Shown here: piece after piece, positions 25,028 to 36,286 of the stretch
How the letters are laid out: each line of letters opens with the position of its first letter
How positions within the stretch are numbered: the first letter of the stretch is position 1
Assembly: GCA_947044405.1 (NCBI GenBank)
Contig: CAMRHE010000018.1
Span: 5,084,001 to 5,148,000 of the forward strand
Length of the DNA: 64,000 nucleotides
From: Leptodactylus fallax
Taxonomy: Eukaryota > Chordata > Amphibia > Anura > Leptodactylidae
Reading direction: 5' to 3'
Position numbers and translations under genes: made by a program
Notes under the pieces: generated by a model
Told to the model about the DNA's origin: nothing
What the model saw: only the letters and a program-made list of their open reading frames with translations
Databases searched by the model: none

Positions 25028-26132
25028 AAGGATTGTCCAGTTTCAGACCAATATTGAGAGACAAATAATACTGTTTGCATAATAAAAAGATATATAATTT
25101 TCCAATTTGCTTTCTGTATTAATTCCTCATGGTTTTCTAGATCTCTGCTTGCTGTGATTCATTCTTACTTCCAGTGGATAAAAATCAGTCCATTGTCATT
25201 TGATATAAGGTCCATGGTCATGTGATGAACAAACAGGTGCACTGCTCGTTACCAGGCAGATGTCCAATTACTGTCTTGTGACTATAACGAGCTGTGCACC
25301 TGTGTGTTCATCACGTGACCATGGACTGATTATACAAACACTAACATTTTTCTCTTAAAGGGGTTTTCTGGACAAAAAAAAAAGTTTGTTTCTTTAAAAA
25401 AAAAAGGTCTGTTAGTGCTATTAATGGGTTAATAAGTGCACCCAAATACCTTTATCAGTGTTTTCAGTGATTTCTGTGTTTATCTGGGAGCTTCTGGCAT
25501 CTTCTTAATTTGTTTACATGGTGTAACTTCCTGCTGTCTTAGTTAATGCATCATGGTACTTCTAGACTGGCTTGTAGGCTGACTCATACTATCTCCCTCT
25601 TACTACCTCCCCTCCCTTTCATACCACCTCCCTGTCTCTCTAGCTATCCCACCCACTACTAGCTCTTCCCAACTAACTGAACCCACCCCATCATACTTAC
25701 CAAACTTCCTTCCAAAATTCCTCCTGCAAGACAGCTCCTCCCTTTTTTCTAACTCTGCCGGCACGCACAATAGGTCCGATGCTGCAGCCAGCAAACCACC
25801 TCTACTGCGCAAGCGTGGGAGGCTACTGCGCGCGCCGACAGAGTCAGAAAAGAGGGAGGAGCAGTCTCGTAGGAGGAAATCTGGAAGGAAGATAGGTAAG
25901 TATAATGGGGTTGGGGGGGGGGAGAGTATTAGTGATGTTCCATTTCCGGAAACGGGGAAATGGAACCTCACCGGGTAACCAGAAAATGTCCCTGGGTAAT
26001 ATGGGTAAATATACATTTTTGATAAATTATGTAATTTAGAAAGTAGGCTTCAGAAGGGTGTTTAGATTAGTGTAAGAATTACATTTTATCCCAGACAACC
26101 CCTTTAATTTTGGTCTGTAACTGGACAACCCA
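25028..26132. mobile_element. Middle TTAA-type MITE, split by a further insertion
   Basis: The left end AAGGATTGTCCAGTTTCAGA follows TTAA at 25024-25027. The right end GGTCTGTAACTGGACAACCC is its inverted copy, followed by TTTA, a one-base change from TTAA. Around 25205-25320 it holds an inner inverted repeat (catgtgatgaacaaacaggt against its mirror). It is split at 25355-26107. Confidence 0.6.
25359..26103. mobile_element. Inner TTAA-flanked MITE (745 bp)
   Basis: TTAA flanks it at 25355-25358 and 26104-26107. The ends are AGGGGTTTTCTGGACAAA and, inverted, CCCAGACAACCCCT. The centre (25735-25905) is a GC-rich inverted repeat, with ctgcgcgcgccgacagagtc near the fold. An apparent 137-residue minus frame here is low-complexity and not a gene. 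Its left part is homologous, reversed, to 39240-39526. Confidence 0.7.
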
Positions 26133-26770
26133 TTTATCTCTACTGAGGGATCCATGAAAACTGACAGATGTCATATGAATAGCTCCAATGAAATCAACTG
26201 ATTTTAATGCAGGCTGCTTTTCACATTTGAATAGAGCCTAAACTTAAAATGAAAGATAAAGGTAAAGAAATATGGCTGCCTTCATTGTTTGTCAGTTTGA
26301 CACATCCTGACACAGTCTTGCAATATCCAACAAAGAGAACAGGGGTTAATCTCCTGCTATTTCACTCCATTGACACTGAGGCAGACTAATGTAGGGGACT
26401 TAGCCAAGGGTCAGGGCTTATCTATATTTTTGTTCTATTGCAGACAGGGCAGAGGAAGGAGACCTCTGTTCTAGCCAGTTGTTTTACAGCCAGACACAAA
26501 CAATGAGGTGGAGAGGGAACATATCTGAGCCACATAGAATATTTTTCTATACGGTAATATGAGAAAAAAGAAGGATCAATGAAAAGGAGGAGATGAAGTG
26601 CTAAGATCTTGTGTCCATTTGTTTGAGTGCTTTCTGTGCTTAGGGTTCCTTTATTGGGGTTTTAAGTAAGCAATAGTATTTCACAGTGATCAGAAATCAG
26701 ACTGAATGAGACACCTAACGTTTTTGTTTTTTAGGTTGGGTATCATTATGCTTCACATCATTATGCTTAC

Positions 26771-26901
26771 CTGTGCTAAGCAGCAACAAAACTTTCATAA
26801 TTGTGTATTCCTCAAAGGTTAGCTGCAAACGGTTAAACTCCAGACTTATCTGCTGCATACTTTGGCACAGTTCATACATGGCAGACTGGCGCATCCTCTC
26901 T
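26771..26901 (-). CDS. nr3c2: nr3c2 exon 7: ligand-binding domain, helices 6 and 7
   Basis: This 131-bp exon, the conserved steroid-receptor size, encodes [19 protein letters not shown] and [19 protein letters not shown]. Steroid-pocket residues equivalent to human M845, L848, C849 and M852 are present, as is the serine equivalent to S843, a reported regulatory phosphorylation site. The acceptor is tttgcag and the donor gtaagc. It opens in phase 2, completing a Glu codon (GA|A) with exon 6. Two notable changes from human are Gly851 to Ser (CQSM) and Val860 to Asn (EFNRLQL). Confidence 0.96.
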
Positions 26902-28509
26902 CTGCAAAAGAACAAAATATACAAAATCAGGCATACCTGTACATAGATCTGTACTGTCATTCACAATAAGTAGAAATAATTTATAAGATATAAAAAATGT
27001 TATATAAAAAAAATCTGATAAATAAGAACACAAAGACTGTGGCTTAAATAGGCACTAACAAAGTTAGCTTATCTGGAACCAAATGGTCCTACAGTAAAAT
27101 CTGGTAAAATATTACAAATTAGATTACATATCTAGAAATGTCTGTGTATTTAAGGAATGGTTTTGAGTGAGAAGGGGCAGCAGAAGAGAAGAGGCACCCA
27201 TAGAGCTGTGAACTGTACATCTATGTGATGGTAGAGTGGTGGATCCTACAAAGTGCACTGAAATGTAGTACTAATCTGAACGTGCCAATCTAGAAATGTA
27301 CATCTTCTTGCAAGGTTTACAAGGATTTTTTTAAAGCACTATAGAATAGTTATAACCCTCCCAACATGTTAGCTTGATGCATGTGGGGTTATTGGGAATC
27401 TTACTGTATATGACAGTCCTTCTAAAGTACGTTTCATAACATTGCTTTGTATCCTCTGTGCACCAATCTGACATACTTGCTGAGAAAAACTCAAGTCATA
27501 AAATCCATATTGACCTCTAGAAAGATCAATGAATGAACTTGTTTGGTTTGTGAAGCAGCAGAGGGCAGAGCGCTTCAGCTACTTGACAGTAATAGATATC
27601 ACCACAAACCACACAATTACTTTATTTAAATAAAGCCATAGAGAAATCATGTCAGAAAATGACTTTTCTATGCAGGTTACTTAGTACTGCCCCGTGGACA
27701 CATCCTTCCATCGTCAGTACGTGTTTACCCTTGTGTTTCATATACAGTTTAAGGAAAGACATGCTTGGATAATGAGATTCATGGAGGGATTCTCACATAC
27801 TTTCTATTTTGCAAAACATCCATAAAACAAAGCATTTATTAAGAATAAAAATTATACTTGTGAAGTCTCAGGAATATGGTCTATAATACTTTATTAGAAC
27901 ACTGGATTATGTAAGTATTGCTGCTGTCAAGTGACATCTGCATCATCCCTTAGTCTCTTTTTATCTCCACTAAAAGCTTTAATATCAGTCTTCATCATGG
28001 TCATAGACGTGTCAATAAAACAACTGATCCAACTGATAATGAGGAGTCAGACAGGTAATTGGTATGTCTATAATGACAAAGAAAATCTGCTGAGAGTGAT
28101 GAAAATCTTTATGGAAAGATCATCGAAGCTACTTAATAATTATGGAAATTATTCCTGGTCTTTAGTCTTTATCACTGCAGCTGTAGTGTTCTCTCACTGA
28201 GCACAGTATTATTATTATGTTATATGAAATATTTAATGTTTTTATTTCACCAATTTTAGGATTTAATATTTTGTTAATATATTTATACATTTTCCTGAAT
28301 TTTTTCAGCTTTCAAACTGACCATTGAATCATAGAATGAAACTTCCTGTTCTGTAGAAATCACTACTAAGCAGTCATATCACTATAAGAAACAGTAGCAC
28401 TTCTATTATAAAACTGGATGCAAATAACAATGGTTCCACCACTGACAATAGCTCTCTTTCTCCACTTCCCTGGACAGCCACTATTGCACATTATAGAAAG
28501 CATACCCAC

Positions 28510-29110
28510 AGCCAGGCTCGGACTGGTCTACAGGTGAACACCCCCCCCCCCCCCAGTGGGCCTCTAGCTCACTGTGGCATGGAAAAGTACACTCACTGTA
28601 CTTCATATAGATACTCGTCATACAACATCTCAACTAGGCTATGTGTCAGTATAATATATTAGGTATATGATTTAAGAAACTACAGTTTATTTTTATATCC
28701 TGTAGACACACTGGATGGCTGATATGAAATGTACATACAATGTCAGACTGATCAGTATTGTTCCTTTTTTACAATCACTCTACAGGGGCCCCAATCACCA
28801 ATCATCTTGCAGAGTCTAGCTTCTGCCTGAGGCCTACTGCTGTGAGAACACTTATTCCCAACTCACAAAGGGCCCTAGTCCAGAGCAAGAGCTAGGCAGC
28901 ACACTACTGACAGGACCCCAGAACAGAAATAATCAGAGGCAAGGGTTAGGCACCAAACTACTACTGAAAAAATTACATTAGCGCTATTTTAAGAATTTGT
29001 AAATGAGTGTAATGAGGGTAATATTTGCATGTACCTGTGTAGTGAGCCCACAGAATGAATTTTAGTGGTGGACTCTAGGCAGTCCACTGTACTTCAGTCT
29101 GACACTGCCC
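28510..29110. repeat. Interspersed repeat with CTCGGACTGG and CAGTCTGACACTG ends
   Basis: The left part reads ggctcggactggtctacagg and then agtgggcctctagctc. The right part holds gtggactctaggcag and ends cttcagtctgacactgccc, an inverted relative. The same pair of ends brackets 51075-53640. A run of 14 C sits at about 28541-28554. Family unknown. Confidence 0.4.
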
Positions 29111-30091
29111 ATAGCCCTCTCCGACAAAGAAAATGAATAGACAGTTATTTTAACAAAGTTTTCTTACATTCATGTGGTTACTGCAAAGCAAATCTCAAAC
29201 AACATTCTGTTCAAGAGCAATGCAGATGTTCAAAAGATAATATTACATTGGAAAAGAATCAGAATGTAAATTTAGGATGAACGTTGTCATGTACAGTTTT
29301 TATGTGTAATTCTGCCCCTTTTGTTCACATTTGATACTGCTGGTACAACATAATATTAGAGTATCAATGCATTCAATAAGTATAATAGCTAGACTAATGT
29401 CTTCTGCCCTGTAAACCAGTCTGGTCTGTTTTTCTTCTGGATTATGTCAAATATAAATGTCCAGATCAATACCCCAGTTATATAATAAAACTCCTACTTA
29501 AACCAGTAATAGGGAAATCTAGTATTACTGTACAGCAATTTATTTTGTAAATGCAAATAATAAGAATGTAAGCAGCAGGTATGCAAGGTGGTGAGCAGCA
29601 AGCGCATTAATCATTCCATCTATGACTTAAACCAAATGGTTTTCTTTGTAGAATTTATATTCTTAAAACACAAAATATAACAAACAACTATAAAAAAGAA
29701 TGTCCCTAGCAGACTGCTGAATTCACTATGCAGAAAATATTTCTTTAGCACTGTTTTTACTGTGGACTCTGTCCTTGATTAATTCTTTTAGTGGGTCAGT
29801 CCCTTCTTTATGCATCATTTCCTCTGAGTTACAGTCAGCAGATGCCAGTGTTGTTTGGAATAAAATCTGTTGTTGAAAGAGTGAATTATTCTGCATGTTC
29901 TTGTTTTGGGTTTCTACATCAGTCCAGAGGAGAACATCCATCACAATACATTTCATGCGTTGCGTTTCCTGTTTATCTTCAACTCCTTGCACCATAGGTA
30001 TGGAGGAACCTTAATACAGGTGCCCAATTTATGAATTTAAAAAAATTTCTACCTGGGCACTGATGTTATATCATTGTATATATGGAGTTAA

Positions 30092-30504
30092 AGGGGTATT
30101 CCCATCTCAATGCTATCTATACTGCTAGTTTATGTAAGTTGAAGACTTTTCCTAAATATATTGCTTTAGAAATGCAGCTATGTGAAATTATATCTCCCAT
30201 TGTTTACACAGCGTTTCCATAACCACAGACATGTGTGACAGGACAAATGATGTCACTCACTGCTCTCACTATTATGAACAGCTCTGCCCACAGGACAATC
30301 AGTTCAGCTAATTGCAGTTTGCCAATAAAGCCTTGTCTGTTATCTCTCTATGTAAACACACAGATAACACAGAGTATGTTCTTTAGAAGCATGTGCATAT
30401 TCATAGTGTCCAGTTCAGCAAGCTGGGTGGGGGAGGGGAATACAGGAAGTGAGAAGAAGATACATCAGGCAAAGCTGCTGAAACAGGGAGATGGGAAAAC
30501 CCCT
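30092..30504. mobile_element. TTAA-flanked MITE (AGGGGTATTCCCATCTC ends)
   Basis: TTAA lies at 30088-30091 and 30505-30508. The ends are AGGGGTATTCCCATCTC and GAGATGGGAAAACCCCT, inverted copies with two changes. It is 413 bp and non-coding. Confidence 0.7.
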
Positions 30505-31109
30505 TTAAGGTCCACACACATGGCTGTGTGGGTGGGTGTGATTTGCTACTGTTCCAATGGAAGCCGATAATCTTAGAGAGGCATGTACAATTTTCCTTGT
30601 TGATTCAAATAAAATCTGTAAAAAAAGATTATGAGGGTGTGATCCACTGTGTGTTGTATTACAGTGGTGGACTTCTCTACAAACATTGCTTCTACAAGAG
30701 AACACATAGCAGCACACCAAGTACCAAAGCTTTCTAATACTGATCTGTATATGTCTGTCTGTCTGGGCACCCCATTGAGGCCTAATGTCTTTGCTACTGG
30801 TCCCCTCCATCACTGTCCATCAGCTGAGGGACACAGCCCAGAACTTTAGTCTTCCACTGTAATCTGTATTTTATCAGGCAGTATTGCACAACTGAACTGT
30901 GAAATATGATATGTAAATGTGATATGTAGTTATTATGACTTTAGAATGGTGTGTATTTATGCTATACACATCTCAAATGATTCTTTATAAAAACCCTGCT
31001 AAAATATGCTTTACAATTTTTTTTATAACCAGGGGCATAGCTGTAGGGGCTGCAGAGGTCGGCCTTGGGCTTTGGTGACTGAGATTTTATATCTGGCCCA
31101 GGAGCTTAA

Positions 31110-31595
31110 AGGGGTATTCCCATGTCCATAACCATTTTTAAATTTGTAGATAATTCAAAGTTAAAGATTTTTGCAAATATAAGTAATTAAACATTTTGCA
31201 GAGTTTTAAAGATTTTCTCTAAAATATCTTGTGGTAACAAGTTGTTGTCTTGATCAGTTGCCAGTGGATACGACCATGAATGCAGAACCTTTCTAAGGTC
31301 AGAAAATCAGCCATGATTTCCTTATAGTGGCTGGGATATCTTCTGATACAAGTAGTGTCCCTGCCTGATAACCAGCTACAATAAGAAAATCATGACTGGG
31401 TCCCTGACAAGTCCCAGACCATAGAAAGGTTCTGCATTAGTGGTCGTATCCATTGGCAACCGATCAAGACAACAGATGTCACCACTAAGATAGTTACAGA
31501 AAATCTTTAAAACTCTGCAGAATTTTTAACTACTTATATCTGCAAAAATGTTTAACTTTTAATTATCTACCATTATAGATATGATTATGTCCGAT
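31110..31595. mobile_element. TTAA-type foldback MITE, right end eroded
   Basis: TTAA at 31106-31109 is followed by AGGGGTATTCCCATG. The interior is collinear with the foldback element at 512-1005 (ttgccagtggatacgaccat and its mirror on the right). The right terminal repeat is lost after tatgattatgtcc. Non-coding. Confidence 0.65.
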
Positions 31596-32819
31596 GCTGG
31601 TCATTACAAAATGCCCTGATACACAAATGATGCGATGAATGTCACAATGCAACAGAAAAGCTAGCACGTACATGATAACCAAACTGTTATAGAAGTAAAT
31701 ACATTACTCAAATTCCACTATTTCAGAAAACAATGCAAAATATAACATCCCACACATATAAGACACACATATGTCAGATACGTGATGTAAAAAAACAACT
31801 AAGGAGTCAATATATCACTCAATCACATTAGACCTAAACAGGTAAGCAGACATGATGTTCACACTGAAAAAACACACCACTAACCGTACAGCTTGTTGTG
31901 TGAATTTATCCTGCTTACCGTTACTATAGAAATCAGAATACCAAGAAGAATTACAGGCTTTATAACTAAAAGGTCATTAAGAGGTAGCTGCAGTCTTACA
32001 GAACATTATGCAATGCTAATCCCAAATTTCTGAGGCTGCAAACAAATTACCTTCTGAAAACACAGGCAAGTAAATGGTGAATATCATATTTACTGTGGCT
32101 GAATCAGTCTGTAAGGTTAAATCAGCTTGTAGGGTTTGCTTTTATTAGCTGGGTGTTATATGGCCTTTGTAAACTTAGCAGTTTTAGGATGAAGACTGAT
32201 CGGTAAAGACACAGGTAGACATTGCCCATCCACCAAACTCCTGACTATCTTACCAGAATTAAAAAGTGACAATATAGAAGTTACAGTACAGTTTTTCAGC
32301 AAGCTCTCTTCTAGGTTCATATGGCAACACTTAGTCTGTGCCCTGGCCCTGTTCATCCTTACCATAGGGGGTTTAGTTTCATTGAAATCGCCATTCACCA
32401 TATCCCTGTGGAGTTGTATACATGAACTGTCTCCATTTATGTTAGTTAGAATGTAGATACTGACATGGATGTTGACATGGATCCCCAAAATGAACAAGGC
32501 AGAACAAATTGCAGGCAGTGTGTCAGGAACATATTACTACAGATATAGTGATACTATAGGCCTGTAACTTTAAGCATCCACTGTATAAAACATCAATAAG
32601 CAAGCTTGAAAAACACCCACATTCAAGTACTCTATGTTAGAGTAAGACCTTATTCATATGACAGTGCCTAAGGTTTGTGAAAAACAGCTGTGTTGGTCCG
32701 GTGAAAGGGCTTATTCACATGACTCACGGCCTAATACACCCTTTACTTTTTTTCATTGGTTCTTGCATGTCTGTCCAGCTAGGTTGAATGACTTGATAGT
32801 CTTTTTGCATGTTAATATA

Positions 32820-34375
32820 CAGTCATGGCCAAAAGTTTTGAGAATGACACAAATATTATATTTTCACATGATCTGCTGCCCTCTGGTTTTTATGTGTGTT
32901 TGTCAGATGTTTTTATCACATACAGAAATATAATTGCATTCATATTATGAGTAACAGAAGCTTATATTGACAGTTAGAATGAGTTAATGCAGCAAGTCAA
33001 TATTTGCAGTGTTGACCCTTCTTCTTCAGGACCTCTGCAATTCTCCCTGGCATGCTCTCAATCAACTTCTGGACTGATAGCAGTCCATTCTTGCAGAATC
33101 AATGCTTTAATTTTGTCTGAATTTGTTGGTTTTTGTTTGTCCACCCGTCTCTTGATGATTGACCACAAGTTCTCAATGGGATTAAGATCTGGGGAGTTTC
33201 CAGGCCATGGACCCAAAATCTCTATGTTTTGTTCCCTGAGCCATTTAGTTATCACCTTTGCTTTATGGCAAGGTGCTCCATCATGCTGGAAAAGGCATTG
33301 TTGAGCGCCAAACTGCTCTTGGACGGTTGGGAGAAGTTGCTCTTGGAGGACATTCTGGTACCATTCTTTATTCATGGCTGTGTTTTTAGGCAAGACTGTG
33401 AGAGAGCCGATTCCCTTGGCTGAGAAGCAACCCCACACATGAATGGTTTCAGGATGCTTTACAGTTGGCATGAGACAAGACTGGTGGTAGCGCTCACCTC
33501 TTCTTCTCCGAATAAGCTGTTTTCCAGATGTTCCAAACAATCGAAAAGGGGATTCATCAGAGAAAATGACTTTACCCCAGTCCTCAGCAGTCCACTCCCT
33601 GTACCTTTTGCAGAATATCAGTCTGTCCCTGATGTTTTTTCTGGAGAGAAGTGGCTTCTTTGCTGCCCTCCTTGAGACCAGGCCTTGCTCCAAGAGTCTC
33701 CGCCTCACAGTGCGTGCAGATGCACTCACACCTGCCTGCTGCCATTCCTCAGCAAGCTCTGCACTGCTGGTAGCCCGATCCCGCAGCTGAAACACTTTTA
33801 AGAGACGGTCCTGCCGCTTGCTGGTCTTTCTTGGGCGCCCTGGAGCCTTTTTGGCACCAATGGAACCTCTCTCCTTGAAGTTCTTGATGATGCGATAGAT
33901 TGTTGACTGAGGTGCAATCTTTCTAGCTGCAATACTCTTCCCAGTTAGGCCATTTTTGTGCAGTGCAATGATGACTGCATGTGTTTCTTTAGAGATAACC
34001 ATGGTTAACAGAAGAGAAACAATGATGGCAAGCACCAGCCTCCTTTTAAAGTGTCCAGTGGTGTCATTCTTACTTAATCATGACAGATTGATCTCCAGCC
34101 CTGTCCTCATCAACACCCACACCTGTGTCAATGGAGCAATCACTGAAACGATGTTAGGTGGTCCTTTTAAGGCAGGGCTGCAATGATGTTGAAATGTGTT
34201 TTGGGGGATAAAGTTCATTTTCTAGGCAAATATTGACTTTGCAAGTAATTGCTGTTAAGCTGATCACTCTTTATAACATTCTGGAGTATATGCAAATTGC
34301 CATTAGAAAAACTGAAGCAGTAGACTTTGTAAAAATTAATATTTGTATCATTCTCAAAACTTTTGGCCATGACTG
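32820..34375 (-). mobile_element. Tc1/mariner element (DD35E family), defective copy
   Basis: The element starts and ends with inverted CAGTCATGGCCAAAAGTTTT and is flanked by TA (32818-32819 and 34376-34377). It is 1556 bp, exactly 11 bp shorter than its sister at 58581-60147, and nearly identical otherwise. The transposase lies on the minus strand. It is inserted in the intron between exons 6 and 7, in the same transcriptional direction as nr3c2. Confidence 0.95.
32997..34002 (-). pseudogene. Tc1-like DD35E transposase, frameshifted near the C-terminus
   Basis: The frame starts MVISKETHAVIIALHKNG at ACCATGG, has the paired helix-turn-helix region, GRPRKTSKRQDR (AT-hook-like), and the catalytic blocks IFSDES, FQHDGAPCH and [12 protein letters not shown]. 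It is collinear with the intact copy until EWTAIS, where 11 bases (at about 33074) are missing. The shifted frame reads PEVD and stops, losing the last 22 residues. About ten other amino-acid differences separate the copies. All three catalytic acidic residues remain, but the broken C-terminus makes this copy probably inactive. Confidence 0.9.
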
Positions 34376-34504
34376 TATACCTTGCAATCACAGGGGGTGA
34401 CTGAAGCAAATCAAAAAGTATCCATGCAATTCACAAATATTCGGTTCCCAAAATCAAATTTAAATATAACTTTTATTAGGAAATATGCTAAAATAGCATA
34501 TACA

Positions 34505-35853
34505 CAGTGGGGAAAAAAAGTATTGTAAAAGTATTGTAATACTGTTGCTGGTATGTTGGCCCATTCCTCCATGCAGATCTCCTCTAGAGCAATGATGTTT
34601 TGGGGCTGTCACTGGGCAACACGGACGTTCAACTCCCTCCAAAGATTTTCTATGGGGTTGAGATCTGGAGACTGGCTAGGCCACTCCAGGACCTTGAAAT
34701 GCTTCTTACGAAGCCACTCCTCCGTTGCCCTGGCGGTGTGCTTGGAATCATTGTCATGCTGAAAGACCCAGCCACGTTTCATATTCAATGCCCTTGCTGA
34801 TTGAAGGAGGTTTGCACTCAAAATTTCACGATACATGGCCCCATTCATTCTTTCATGTACACGGATCAGTCGTCCTGGTCTCTTTGCAGAGAAACAGCCC
34901 CAAAGCATGATGTTGCCACCCCAATGCTTCACAGTAGGTATGGTGTTCTTTAGATGCAACTCAGCATTCACTCTCCTGAAAACACGACGAGTTGTGTTTC
35001 TACCAAACAGTTCTACTTTGGTTTCATCTGACCATATGACATTCTCCCAATACTCTTCTGGAACATCCAAATGCTTTCTAGCAAACTTCAGACGGGCCCG
35101 GATATGTACTGGCTTAAGCAGGGGGACACGTCTGGCACTGCAGGATCTGAGTCCCTGGCGGCGTAGTGTGTTACTGACGGTAGCCTTTGTTGCGTTAGTC
35201 CCAGCTTTCTGCAGGTCATTCACTAGGTCCCCCCGTGTGGTTCTGGGATTTTTGCTCACCGTTCTTGTGATCATTTTGACCCCACGGGGTGAGATCCTGC
35301 GTGGAGCCCCTGATCGAGGGAGATTATCAGTGGTCTTGTATGTCTTCCATTTTCTAATTATTGCTCCCACAGTTGATTTCTTCACACCAAGCTGCTTGCT
35401 TATTGCAGATTCAGTCTTCCCAGCCTGGTGCAGGTTTACAATTTTGTTTCTGGTGTCCTTCCATAGCATCTTTGGTCTTCACCATAGTGGAGTTTGGAGT
35501 GTGACTGTTTGAGGTTGTGGACAGGTGTCTTTTATACTTATAACAATGTCAAACAGGTGCCATTACTACAGGTAATGAGTGGAGGACAGAGGAGCCTCTT
35601 AAAGAAGTTACAGGTCTGTGTGAGCCAGAAATCTTGCTTGTTTGTAGGTGACCAAATACTTATTTTCCACCATAATTTGCAAATAAATTCTTAAAAAATC
35701 AGACAGTGTGATTTTCTAGATATGTTTTCTCATTTTGTCTCTCATAGTTTAGGTCTACCTATGATGTCAATTACAGGCCTCTCTCATCTTTTTAAGTGAG
35801 AGAACTTGCACAATTGGTGGCTGACTAAATACTTTTTTTCTACCTTTATTGTA
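34505..35853 (-). mobile_element. Second Tc1-like element (DD34E), decayed
   Basis: The right end (5' end of the element) carries the long Tc1 leader: gtgagagaacttgcacaatt and ggtggctgactaaatacttt. The left end retains CAGTGGGGAAAAAAAGTAT. Most of the 3' untranslated part and the end of the gene have been deleted, so the left repeat abuts the coding region. The TA target sites are no longer clean. It lies 127 bp from the DD35E copy. Confidence 0.85.
34530..35469 (-). pseudogene. Tc1-like DD34E transposase, stop codon and 3' deletion
   Basis: The protein starts [17 protein letters not shown], with a helix-turn-helix ([17 protein letters not shown]), a GRPR-equivalent RSGAPRR, and catalytic blocks [18 protein letters not shown] and [11 protein letters not shown]. 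Thirty-four residues separate the second Asp from the Glu. After NVRVAQ a TGA replaces the expected CGA (34609-34611). Beyond it QPQNIIALEEICMEEWANIP continues in frame until the deletion near 34535. It lacks roughly the last 40 residues of the family and is a pseudogene. Confidence 0.9.
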
Positions 35854-35991
35854 CTGCACCATGTATGTGTTTTTTATTTTATTTTTTTAACCGTGTTCTT
35901 GCATCACTCTCAACACGCAAAACCAATTACAGAATATGAAAGTCTTGTGCCAGGTAACTGCAGGTAGACATTTGCAAAGTTTTTACTCTTA

Positions 35992-36286
35992 GGCTAAGGC
36001 CCAACACAGCGAATCGCTGCCAAAAAAATGTGCGAAAAAGACCGCGGCAAAAACACATTTTGGATTTTTCCACAGTTTTCACAGAAAATCTCTATTTCTA
36101 CTTTCTGTCTCTATTATACCTATATGGAAAATGCCAGTGTTTACGTAGGTATAACTGACATGCTGCAATTTTCAAAAATGCAACGTTTTTTGAAATTGCA
36201 GCATTTCTGCTGTGGATTTCTTTTTGCACAGTGGATGGGTTTAGGTACTGTAATATGCAGCCTATTTTCAACGTGGGGCCCCAGCT
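35992..36286. mobile_element. Full-length MITE of the GGCTAAGGCCCCAC family (295 bp)
   Basis: The left end is GGCTAAGGCCCAACACAGC and the right end CAACGTGGGGCCCCAGCT. TTA lies directly at both edges (35989-35991 and 36287-36289), so this copy best defines the family as a TTA-duplicating, Harbinger-like MITE. Non-coding. Confidence 0.7.

Larger units (their letters stand above)
24924..26238. mobile_element. Outer TAA-flanked MITE, split by nested insertions
   Basis: GGCTCTATTCAGATGACC on the left pairs with TTTGAATAGAGCC on the right, and TAA sits at both edges (24921-24923 and 26239-26241). Three-base TAA/TTA duplications fit PIF/Harbinger elements. Its body is interrupted by the element at 25028-26132. 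Confidence 0.6.
21538..26770 (-). other. nr3c2: nr3c2 intron between exons 7 and 8 (5.2 kb)
   Basis: The donor is gtaagc and the acceptor aacctag. The intron contains a TATC microsatellite, two GGCTAAGG-family MITEs and the three-layer nest at 24924-26238. In 21700-23940 and 26240-26740 I see nothing identifiable. Confidence 0.9.

Noticed and set aside
25603..26016. A 137-codon minus frame rich in Arg, Pro and Ser
   Set aside because: It lies wholly within the inner nested MITE and follows its GC-rich inverted repeat.
34835..35512. A 225-codon plus-strand open frame
   Set aside because: It is the antisense of the DD34E transposase, whose minus-strand frame carries all the expected motifs.
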